Below are positions 1 to 7,505 of a DNA stretch of 64,000 nucleotides, in pieces. Each line of letters begins with the position of its first letter. Position 1 is the stretch's first letter. Origin of the DNA: Verrucomicrobiota bacterium (GTDB lineage: Bacteria; Verrucomicrobiota; Verrucomicrobiia; Limisphaerales; J093); NCBI GenBank assembly GCA_029556615.1, contig JAKQDD010000236.1, positions 124,001 through 188,000 of the forward strand, in the 5' to 3' direction. Under the pieces are notes generated by a model, which did not search any database, was not told the origin of the DNA, and saw nothing but the letters and a program-made list of their open reading frames with translations. A program made the position numbers and the translations under genes.

Positions 1-271
1 CGCCATTCACGTTCCAGTGCTCGTCGAGGTTGTACCCGAAGCCGAGGCCGCCCCCGTAGACGGTGTCGTAGTCCGCCTCGACCTGCCGGCCGTTCTCGGT
101 GTGCATGGTCGCGTGATCACCGGCCATGTACTGGAAGAACAGGCTGGCTTCCCCTCTGCCGGTGCGATGGGATTCCGCCGCGCTCGCTGGCAGGAAGGCC
201 AGAGCCGTTGCCACCAGGCAGACCAACGTCTGCGAGCGGGGGGCTCGGGCGCGAAAGACGATAGGGCTCAT
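1..271 (-). CDS. Outer-membrane beta-barrel protein, N-terminal part (runs off the left edge)
   Basis: Reading leftward from an ATG at 271, the frame stays open to the window edge for 90 codons. It starts with a basic stretch, then a hydrophobic signal-peptide core (TLVCLVATALAFLPASA), then an alternating hydrophobic/polar strand (SLFFQYMAGDHATM) and a glycine-rich segment YGGGLGFGYNLDEHWNV. That last pattern, a short strand, a GxGxGY turn and an aromatic strand, is typical of OmpA-like or porin-family eight-stranded barrels. A GGAG ribosome-binding site lies about six bases before the start. The rest of the gene is outside the window, so strand number and specific family cannot be given. Confidence 0.6.
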   Translation of the reverse strand, partial: MSPIVFRARAPRSQTLVCLVATALAFLPASAAESHRTGRGEASLFFQYMAGDHATMHTENGRQVEADYDTVYGGGLGFGYNLDEHWNVNG

Positions 272-459
272 GGGATCTCCAGGGTTGGATTGGTTGCGGG
301 GATCAGCTGTCAACAGTGTACCCGACGAGACAAGAGAAGGCAATTCCAAGAGTTGAAGGACTTAGATCGAGAACGACTTCCGGCGTGAGCGCGCGCTTCC
401 TGTGAGCAGGATGATGGGAGGTCGCTCGGGGATCATGGGGAAACCTCGGGATATGAAAG

Positions 460-1491
460 TCAGTGGTACAAGCCGGGGAGGGATGTCGCGAGGCGGTTCG
501 CGGACACCGTCTGAACGTCATGGCGATGCGAGAGACCGCGCGAGCGCCTGGCATCCTGCTCCTTGAGGAACTCGACGGCATCGGCGAGGACGGTGTGCAC
601 GACAGGCAGATCCAACTCGCGCGTTTTGCCGAGATGGTCTCCTTCGTACCACTTGATGGTCTTCGGTTCGAGGGCGGCGTTCTGGAGGGCGCGGGCGCAC
701 TCCGGCGGGATTACGGTGTCGGCCTTGCCGTTCTGAATCAGCACGGGTCTTGGGGAGATCGCCGCTACGTGCCGCACCGGATCCCAGACGCTGCTGAAAT
801 ACCAGGCGAGCAGGCGCAACCCGTGCCGCCACTTGCCAGCCTCTTCGGCCGCAGCGGGCGAGGACAGCAGCTTCGTTACGCTGCCGCCTCCATAGACCAA
901 CACCGCCGCGCAGATGCGCGGGTCGAACGCGGTTGCCGTGCTGCCGGTCATCGCACCGTAACTGGCGCCACAGAGATAGATGCGGTTGGTCGCGATGTCG
1001 GGCCGGGTGACCAGGTAGTCAATCAAACGCCGGGTGTCGTTCACGGTCCGCGAGGCCCGGATGCGAAAAGCGGCCAGAGCATGGAGTCCGCCCTTCTGCT
1101 TCCGCTCGCCGCGCATCAGTTGGTCGAAGCAGACGAACGCAAACCCCGCCTTGACGAACGGCTCGTCGAGCCGGTTCCTCGCCATGAACTCCTTGTCGTT
1201 CCCGATGCCGTGCAGGAACACCACACAGGGGAACGGTGCCGGCGAGTCCCTCGGTGTCGCCATGACGGCCGGAACACGATCCCCGTGCGCACCCGCATAG
1301 TAGAATTTCGTCCAGGTGTATGCCGACCGCTCCTCGACCACGACCACCTGGGGGTGCAGGGGAGCTTTCGGATCGTAGCCGTCGAAGTACGTTGCATCCA
1401 GCCACACTTTGCCTGCGACCAGCGCCATGAGGCACAGGACCAGGGCGATGGCCAGGATCCTTGCCCAGGCATTTGTCGTTCCGTGCCACAT
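460..1491 (-). CDS. Membrane-anchored alpha/beta hydrolase (dienelactone hydrolase/acetyl-esterase type)
   Basis: A 343-residue alpha/beta-hydrolase with one N-terminal hydrophobic segment (residues 11-27, ILAIALVLCLMALVAG) that should act as a signal anchor and place the enzyme outside the cytoplasm. The fold signatures are in the right order: oxyanion loop FLHG at 92-95, nucleophile elbow GASYG at 175-179 (Ser177), acid Asp258 in NGKADTV and His286 in EGDHLG. Spacing and length fit carboxylesterases of the dienelactone-hydrolase/acetyl-xylan-esterase branch. It probably removes acyl groups from a small ester or acylated sugar, but the substrate cannot be read from the sequence. It is monocistronic and reads toward the outer-membrane gene. 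Confidence 0.85.
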   Translation of the reverse strand: MWHGTTNAWARILAIALVLCLMALVAGKVWLDATYFDGYDPKAPLHPQVVVVEERSAYTWTKFYYAGAHGDRVPAVMATPRDSPAPFPCVVFLHGIGNDKEFMARNRLDEPFVKAGFAFVCFDQLMRGERKQKGGLHALAAFRIRASRTVNDTRRLIDYLVTRPDIATNRIYLCGASYGAMTGSTATAFDPRICAAVLVYGGGSVTKLLSSPAAAEEAGKWRHGLRLLAWYFSSVWDPVRHVAAISPRPVLIQNGKADTVIPPECARALQNAALEPKTIKWYEGDHLGKTRELDLPVVHTVLADAVEFLKEQDARRSRGLSHRHDVQTVSANRLATSLPGLYH

Positions 1492-1583
1492 GAGTCGGAC
1501 CCCACGGCCAGCCTGGATCGAGTCACCTCGACGCCGGCCCCGGCCCCGGGGATGCCTCCACTGTAAGCATGATCAGGGCCTTG

Positions 1584-1620
1584 CGACAAGGCATTTGGGG
1601 CGGCCCAAATCCTCTTGTCG
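1584..1620. repeat. Two-step inverted repeat in the 1492-1792 gap
   Basis: The 301-base stretch between the hydrolase start and the next gene holds no convincing gene. It contains a strong hairpin: CGACAAG (1584-1590) pairs with CTTGTCG (1614-1620) and, inside a small internal loop, ATTTGGG (1593-1599) pairs with CCCAAAT (1604-1610) across a GCGG loop. All fourteen pairs are perfect. No T-run follows on either side, so it is not a standard terminator. The right arm shares the 13-mer GGCCCAAATCCTC with 36369-36381, so it may belong to a dispersed repeat family. Confidence 0.5.
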
Positions 1621-1792
1621 TGGCCCTCGCCGCCGGCCTATCGTCGCAGCTTGCCGGAAGGGCCGACTGGCCCTGCGGTCTGGGTAAAGCACCCCATGGC
1701 GCCCGGGCAGTTTCCGTGCATAGGATTGCCGCCGTGACGACGAAATGGGCCCGTGAACAGCAGGCCAGCGACTTGGAGAAGGGAGAGCGCTC

Positions 1793-2275
1793 ATGAAACG
1801 CCTCATGTTGTTCATCGAACCCACGGCCGCCCAAATCAACATCTTCAGCCAGTTCACGTTGCCCCGGCTCGGGAGCTTCATCCTGGCCGGTCTGGCGAAC
1901 CGGCGTGCCTCGTGGAATGCCCGGGTGTTCATCGAGGGACGCGAGCGGTTCGATCTGGCGGCGTGGACCGCCCGACACGGCCGCCCCGACATCGTGGGCA
2001 TCTCGACAATCACCGCGACGGTGAAACGGGGGTACCAGCTTGCCGACGAGTGCCGCGCTCGCGGCATTCCGGTGGTGCTGGGTGGGCCGCATGTCACGTT
2101 CCTTCCTGAGGAGGCGCTGACGCACGCGGGGCTGCCCTCTCGATGGCTCGTTTTGTTCCGTGACCGGCACGTTCGAGAAGGAGTTCCGATATCGTTCGGT
2201 CGCGGCCATCCTCGAGGAACTTCGTCGCTACGACACCCGGGATCACTTCGTGTTCTTTTGCGACCCCCGACACCG
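1793..2275 (+). pseudogene. Remnant of a B12-binding radical SAM protein
   Basis: The first about 110 residues (ATG at 1793) are a cobalamin-binding domain of the kind found at the N-terminus of radical SAM enzymes: IVGISTITATVKRGYQLAD, then VVLGGPHVTFLPEEAL. The frame then breaks. From about 2130, in another frame, the radical SAM core resumes as GCPLDGSFCSVTGTF and KEFRYRSVAAILEELR, then stops matching after FVFFCDP. Two lesions are visible: a deletion with frameshift near 2125, and loss of the middle cysteine of CxxxCxxC, where TGC has become GGC (Gly) at 2145. The rest of the barrel is gone, so the gene is dead. It begins the run of truncated genes reaching about 7.1 kb. Confidence 0.7.
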
Positions 2276-2301
2276 CTCCACCCGGCAATCCCCCGAGCAC
2301 G

Positions 2302-2820
2302 GTGCGGGAACAGGAATTGAGCGTGGGAACGGACCCGTGGGCTCTGCCGGGGACCCTCAGTTTGCCGGCAGGGGGCGGCGGACCCTGGCCCGCCGTGGTC
2401 CTGGTGCATGGATCCGGTCCGAACGATCGGGACGAAACGGTGGGGATGTGCAAGCCTTTCCGGGATCTGGCCTGGGGCTTGGCGGCACGGGGAATCGCCG
2501 GGCTGCGCTACGACAAGGCCACCCAAGTCCACCCTGAGAGATTCCGGACGTTGCCCGGGTTGACCGTGAAAGAGGAGGTCATTGATGACGCGCTGCGTGC
2601 GGTCGACCGGCTGCGCCGGACGGAGGGGATTGCCACCAACCGCATCTTTCTCCTAGGCCACAGCCTGGGGGGAACCTTGGCACCCCGGATTGCCCAGGCT
2701 GATCCGACCCTTGCCGGCGTAATCATCCTGGCGGGGGCAACCCGGCCGCTCGAAGACTTGATGGTCGAACAGACACGCTATCTGCTGGCGTTGGATGGAG
2801 GACTCTCCACCGACGATCTG
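2302..2820 (+). pseudogene. Alpha/beta hydrolase fragment, truncated at both ends
   Basis: The translation from 2302 contains VVLVHGSGPNDRDE, RYDKATQVHPERF and the nucleophile elbow GHSLGG, which is the core of the alpha/beta-hydrolase group often annotated as dienelactone hydrolase or EstB-like esterase. The usual N-terminal signal peptide and leading domain are missing, because the sequence starts abruptly after the radical SAM fragment. Homology stops near 2820 (LLALDGGLSTDD), where an IS1182 transposase begins in a different frame. The catalytic Asp and His would lie further C-terminal and are lost, so no activity is expected. Confidence 0.65.
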
Positions 2821-2824
2821 GGTC

Positions 2825-3570
2825 GGGCTCTGGGAACGGTACGTGGAAAGCCAGAGCGACTACCGGGCCAGTGCGGAGACGCTGGGGTGCAAGCTGGGGG
2901 AAGCGGGTGCCGATGCGTGGGCGTTGCTGCAATGGGTGCGCAGGCCGGAGTGGGGAGCGTGGGCGCAGGGAGCACACGTGCAGTTGCTGGAGCGGGTGTT
3001 TGGGGAACAGTTCAAGGTGGTGGGGGGACAAGCGGCCCTTCGCGCTCAGGAGCCAACGCGGGTCGAGGGGCGCGAGATCATTGGGCCGGCGCAGCCGGCG
3101 CCGCGCAAGGATGGGCGCTTCAATGTGGAGGACTTTGCGATCCGCGTGGAGGATCGCCAGGCGGTGTGTCCGGCGGGCAGAAGGAACACGCAGTGCAGCC
3201 GGCTGGAGGAGGTGGACAGGGTCAAGGTGAGTTATCGCTTCGAGTTCAGCACGGCCTGTCAGGGCTGTGCGCTGCGCGCGCGGTGTCTGGGGCAGGGGCA
3301 AGCTCACCGTACGCTGGTGGTCGGGGAGCATCACACGCTCCTGCAACACCGGCGCCAGGAACAGCAGACCGAGGCGTTCCGGCAGCGGATGAAACAACGC
3401 AACGCGATCGAAGGCACGCAGAGCGAACCGGTGCGGGGCCATCGCTTGCGGCGGGCGCGCTCCCGGGGCCTGGCCAAGGCCAAACTGCAGAACTACTTCA
3501 TTGGGGCGGCCTGCAATGTGAAGCGATGGCTTCGACATGAGGCGTGGACACTGCGGCAGAGGGCGGCGGT
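2825..3570 (+). pseudogene. IS1182-family transposase, internally deleted remnant
   Basis: The frame reads LWERYVESQSDYRAS, WALLQWVRRPEWGAW, LLERVFGEQFKVV, then a cysteine-rich C-terminal segment with CPAGRRNTQC, CQGCALRARC and KAKLQNYFIGAACNVKRW. These segments occur in that order in the C-terminal half of IS1182-type DDE transposases. The N-terminal third is absent, and the stretch that should carry the catalytic carboxylates between EPTRVEG and REIIGPAQP is missing, so the element cannot move. No terminal inverted repeats could be identified. The reading frame does not end where the transposase should: it continues in frame into an unrelated gene, giving one 635-codon chimera (2795-4702). 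Confidence 0.7.
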
Positions 3571-3639
3571 GTCGGGCGCCGCGCCGGCCGTGGCGGCGAC
3601 GCCGGCGCTCCCGCCAAAATCGGAAGTAATGTTTGCACA

Positions 3640-4702
3640 GACCCTAACGCCCCAGGCCGAGGGTCCGGCCGAAGTGCTCACTCCGCCGCGCTGGTTTGGT
3701 GCCGTAGGGACGTATGGCCGAAATGTCATGTTCTGGCGCTCCGCCGAACGATCCGATCGCTCCGCCACAGCCGTGATCATCGAACGCCGTGAAGGAGACG
3801 ATGGCCGCTGGCACGCCATCAGCCCCGGCATCCGCGATGTTGACCGGTGCTTTGATGACGACGTCCGCCTCGGCAGGAGTTATTCCTATCGAGCGCGTTC
3901 CCTGGCCGGCGCACGGCACAGCGAGTTCACCCCCGTGCGCTCCGCCAGTGCCCGCGATCCGAGCCAGTGGTCGTTGCCGGTCTATGAGTTGACGACCTCT
4001 CTGCTCCTGTCCGGTGCACTGGACGCCATGATCGAGCACAATTTCGCGCGGCTGAAAAGCGAGTATGTGGTCGGTCCTTATCGGGTCGCCTTCGAGGGGC
4101 CGGATCCGTTTCTCCGGTCCGGGCAAGACCTCAAACGCTTCGTGCGCCAGCATGGCGAACGCCTGCGGCGCTTCATCGCACAAGAGCGCAACCGGAAAGC
4201 GTCCGCCGTGGTCATCAACGAACTCTCCTTCGGGGCTGAATCCGGCTGGGTGGAACTTCACAACCGTGGGTCGGAAGCTGTGTCACTGCGCGGATACCTG
4301 CTCGTGACCAAGGGCAAGGATGGGAATCGCGAACTGCCGCTCTCCGATGCGGAAGTACCGAGGCCGAACGATTACACCGTGTTAACCTGTCCGCGCCTGG
4401 CCAACCCTCAAAGAGTGTCCCGTCGGAACAACGAAGACGCCCCCAGAGATGATGCACCCGGGGCTTCGGTCCAGTCGGACCGTGACGTTGCCCAGCCGTT
4501 TCCCGGCTTCGATCCCGCGGTTGAATTCATTGGATTGGTGCGATGCCAGCCGGTGTCCAAGTTGGAACGTCGTGAAGACCTGGTCGATTTCTGGCACTAT
4601 GGTCCGCGGCCGGTTGGACGCTCTTACGGGCGGCTCGGAGCCGAGTTCGCTGAACTGGAACCGACGCCGGGGCGCGCGAACATTCGGGCCATCACAAAGT
4701 GA
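3640..4702 (+). pseudogene. Secreted CotH-like/lamin-tail-domain protein, 3' fragment
   Basis: Downstream of the transposase remnant, in the same frame, is the tail of a large secreted protein. A fibronectin III-like strand pattern (VGTYGRNVMFWRSAERS ... YSYRARSLAG) is followed by an alpha-helical segment resembling the end of CotH-type kinases (ALDAMIEHNFARLKSEYVVG, QHGERLRRFIAQE). It finishes with a lamin-tail-like beta sandwich beginning VVINELSFGAESGWVELHN. Such proteins in Verrucomicrobiota and Planctomycetota are cell-surface or exported. The N-terminal part is missing and there is no start of its own. Domain naming is from wording only, so the CotH part is tentative. Confidence 0.5.
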
Positions 4703-5169
4703 TTTCGACCTACATACCTGACCAGGACATTCGCGGCGTTCGGGTTGGCCTGGCCATCTGCTACGACATCTGCTGGCCGCAGGTTTACACGGCTTACCGG
4801 GAGCACGGCGTCACGCTGATGCTGCACTCTTTCCACAACGCGCGCAGCCAGGGAGAAAACTGCCTCGATGTCCTCAACGTCCGCCAGGTCCCCACGCGTT
4901 GCGCCGACAATCGACTTTGGGCAGTGGCCAATAACTCCTCTAAGCCCTACTCGCACTGGGGTTCTTTTGTGGCCCGGCCTGACGCCACCATAGCGCAGCA
5001 ACTGCCGATCAGCGAGCCGGGCATGCTGGTCCACGACTTCCCCGACGGTTTGTCCAAAGGCGGGTGGTATCACAACGAGCAGCCGCTGCGCCTTCGCGAG
5101 GGCGAAGCCATGAGTTGGGGGCAGCCGAGCCAACACCCACGCCAACTCGATTCCCGCGCGGCGCCGTGA
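4699..5169 (+). pseudogene. Carbon-nitrogen hydrolase (nitrilase family), C-terminal fragment
   Basis: The 156-residue frame starts inside a nitrilase fold. GVRVGLAICYDICWPQVY carries the catalytic cysteine context (ICYDICWP), followed by the usual hydrophobic strand LMLHSFHNA and DNRLWAVANNSSKPYSHWG. The N-terminal half with the catalytic Glu and Lys is absent, and the upstream sequence is the lamin-tail fragment, which overlaps by four bases (GTGA). The apparent GTG start is therefore a by-product of the junction and not a real initiation site. A functional amidase or nitrilase is not possible from this piece. Confidence 0.65.
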
Positions 5170-5253
5170 GCCATGCCGAGCAACCAAAACTCCTCATGTA
5201 TCAATCCTCCGTGATTCGCGCGAGTCTTGCCGGGTTCGTATCGCTGCCGGCGA

Positions 5254-6061
5254 TGCGCCCTCTCACGCTGCTGCTCGCGCTGGCCACAGCTCTCGGTGCA
5301 CAGACGCCCGCTGCTCCTGCGGCCGCGCCCCGCATCTTCCACGTACGCGACTACGGCGCAAAGCCGGACGATCACTCCGACTCCGGCCAGGCCATCCGCG
5401 CCGCAATCCAGGCCGCCATCGCGTCCGGTCCGGGCGCCGAGGTGGTGCTTGATGCGGGGGTCTATCGCGTGAAACCGCCGGCGGCGGAGTGGTCGAGGAC
5501 AACCTCTTTGAGGATACCACCGGGGCAGGCATCGTGTTAGCCAACGAGCCCGACTGGCCGGAAGGCCCGGTGCCGTGGAACATCACCATCCGCCGCAATC
5601 GTTTCCTCCGGGGCGGCACCTGCCTGGGCTATGCCGATTCGCCCCATGGCGCGGCTCTGGCGGTGCGGGCGGCGAAACTCGGGCACGGTTTGGCGAACGC
5701 GGAGTCCATTCGGGACGTGGTCATCGAAGACAACGAAATTGGGGACCGCGCCGGGAGCGCCCTGTTTGTTGGCGGCGCCACCGGCGTCACCGTGCGGAGA
5801 AATCGCATCGTTGCCGGGGCTCAGGCCGAGTTGCGGCGCAAGGGGCCGGTGATTCTGCTGGAACGTAGTTCTGGCGTCATTCTGACAGATAACACGGTCT
5901 CCGACCCGCGTCTTGGAACCATCGCGGCGGTGGCGATTGGGGCCAACGTGGCGCCGGGTGAAGCGGGCGTCCGGATTTCCGCTCTAGAGACCACTCTCGA
6001 CAAGGGAGCCCGAGCGATCCAAGACCATCGCCTCCCGCCCCGCGCACTTGACCGCCCATGA
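5254..6061 (+). pseudogene. Pectate-lyase-like parallel beta-helix protein with internal deletion
   Basis: The most natural start is ATG 5254, which opens a signal peptide (MRPLTLLLALATALGAQ). Then comes FHVRDYGAKPDDHSDSGQAI, the hallmark of the pectate-lyase/polygalacturonase-like N-terminal strand, and EVVLDAGVYRVKPP. At about 5480 the frame is lost. The C-terminal coils resume in another frame with repeating right-handed helix rungs (ITIRRNRFLRGG, VVIEDNEIGDRAGS, VTVRRNRIVAGA, VILTDNTVSD). The central part that would hold the active-site rungs is missing. It was probably a secreted polysaccharide lyase or hydrolase of the same degradative gene set. Confidence 0.65.
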
Positions 6062-6113
6062 TTGCCAACGTCAGACTGTAACACGGAAGGTGATTCGCGC
6101 TAAACTCAAGACG

Positions 6114-6650
6114 ATGAAAGCGCAGAACAAGATCCGCGGATGGTCCCGTCGCCAGTTTGTATCCGGTGGTGTCGTCGCGGGAACAAGCGGTCTTCTGACC
6201 GCCCTGCCGCTGACGGCCCATGCCGCCGAGGAAACGCCCCCCGTCACCGTTCCGGTCGCCAAAGTCCGGTATGCCATCCTCGAACAACTCCAACGCGCCG
6301 GTTTTCGCGCCGTGTTCGCCGATGGACACGGTCCCTCGCGCTGGTCGTGGGCCGAGAACCTCAAGGAGCGCGAGACGCGCTTTGGCCTGAAACTGTTCGG
6401 GGTTACTTCCGAAGTGGCCAAGGACTGGAAGAGCCAGATGGACCACGCCGCGCGGAACGAGACGTCGTTGATGATGCACTACCGGCCTGAGTTGGTGGAC
6501 CTCGCCCAGTTGCCTGCGGCGCGCTCCGAATGGCCACAGGGCGTGGGCGGCGAGGATCCGCGCGATGCCACCGCGGCGCACGGTAAACAATGCTTGCAGG
6601 CCTCGGTCGAGGTGGTTCGACGCCTGTTCAGTCGGGCTGGGCTGCTGTGA
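6114..6650 (+). pseudogene. Tat-exported protein fragment
   Basis: ATG 6114 starts a clear twin-arginine signal: SRRQFVSGGVVAGTSGLLTA followed by ALPLTAHAAE. After the predicted cleavage only about 130 residues remain (VAKVRYAILEQLQRAGFRAVF, then NLKERETRFGLKLFGVTSEVA), and the tail after about 6540 does not look native. I do not recognise a family. Proteins with such signals in this lineage are often oxidoreductases or sugar isomerase-like enzymes of 350-450 residues, so this is probably a truncated one. It sits between the broken beta-helix gene and a sigma-factor stump. Confidence 0.5.
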
Positions 6651-6698
6651 GGCCACGGACGGAACAGGCGGTGTCCGTTTGTCCCTCCCAACTCCAGC

Positions 6699-7130
6699 AT
6701 GGACAGTTGCACCAGTTCGCATCTCGACGCCCCGGCGGATTTTGGGGGCAAGGTCTACGGGCTGCAAGCTGGCCATCTTCACAAATTCGACTTGCAGCGT
6801 CCGTTCCGTCCGTGGCTGCGCGGCATCGCCTGGCAGCTTGTCCGCGCCGAACTGCAGCGCTTCGCCAGGGAACAGGTCAACCGCTCCCGGCTGGAACAGC
6901 TTCAACTCGCCGAGTTGCTGGCCGAGACCACCCAGCCCGCGCCGCCGGAGGAGGCGACGTTCCTCGAGGAATGCCTCGCCGAGACTCCGCCGCACCTGGA
7001 GAACCAGAACGATGAACCTCCGACGCATCCTCACGACGCTGGCCGCCACGCTGGTCCTGGCTTCAACCACGGTCTGGCTGCTGGCCCAGGCCCCACCAGC
7101 CCCCGCGCCTTTGACCGAACAGCAACTTGA
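6699..7130 (+). pseudogene. ECF sigma factor stump (end of region 2 and linker)
   Basis: The segment HLHKFDLQRPFRPWLRGIA (from about 6774) followed by WQLVRAELQRFAREQVNRSR and LQLAELLAE matches the end of sigma region 2 and the linker of extracytoplasmic-function sigma factors of Verrucomicrobiota. Most of region 2 upstream and the region 4 helix-turn-helix downstream are missing, so promoter recognition is impossible. The frame drifts on past 7012, where the next gene starts. That partner is probably the former sigma-linked periplasmic protein. Confidence 0.55.
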
Positions 7131-7458
7131 GCGCATTCGCCCCATCGTCCAGGGCACCACGGCCGAAACGGCGCGCGCCCAGGCCAGGTTGGCCGAATGC
7201 CAGCGGGAACTCGCCGGGCTCTATGCCCGCTATGAACTGGACGAAGCCGCCGCCCGCAAGCTCCAGGACGAGATTGTAGACCTTCGACGCCAGCTTCTGA
7301 CCGCTCATCACCGGATGCAGAAAGCGCTGCGCGCCACCGTCAATGCCGAGCATCTCGAACGCCTGCGCCGACGCCTGGAGCAAGCCGCGGCTGCCGATCC
7401 TGAGGCCAGTGGGCAGTCCACCTCACGCTCTCAAACCACACCGCCGTGTCAGCCATGA
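7012..7458 (+). CDS. Small periplasmic coiled-coil protein (Spy/CpxP-like heavy-metal-sensor type)
   Basis: A 148-residue protein starts at ATG 7012 with a signal peptide (MNLRRILTTLAATLVLASTT). It is followed by an almost wholly helical, charged body: LTEQQLERIRPIVQGT, ARAQARLAECQRELAGL and LQDEIVDLRRQLLTAHHRMQ. This length and layout match periplasmic Spy/CpxP/ZraP-like proteins that often accompany ECF sigma factors in this lineage. It overlaps the 3' end of the sigma stump, as expected for a coupled pair. It lacks an obvious metal-binding motif and its role is not known. It may be a functional leftover of a lost regulatory pair. Confidence 0.5.
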   Translation: MNLRRILTTLAATLVLASTTVWLLAQAPPAPAPLTEQQLERIRPIVQGTTAETARAQARLAECQRELAGLYARYELDEAAARKLQDEIVDLRRQLLTAHHRMQKALRATVNAEHLERLRRRLEQAAAADPEASGQSTSRSQTTPPCQP

Positions 7459-7505
7459 ACGCGCCCCGCCGCTTTCAATCGATCTCCAGCCCCGTCCGCA
7501 ACTCA

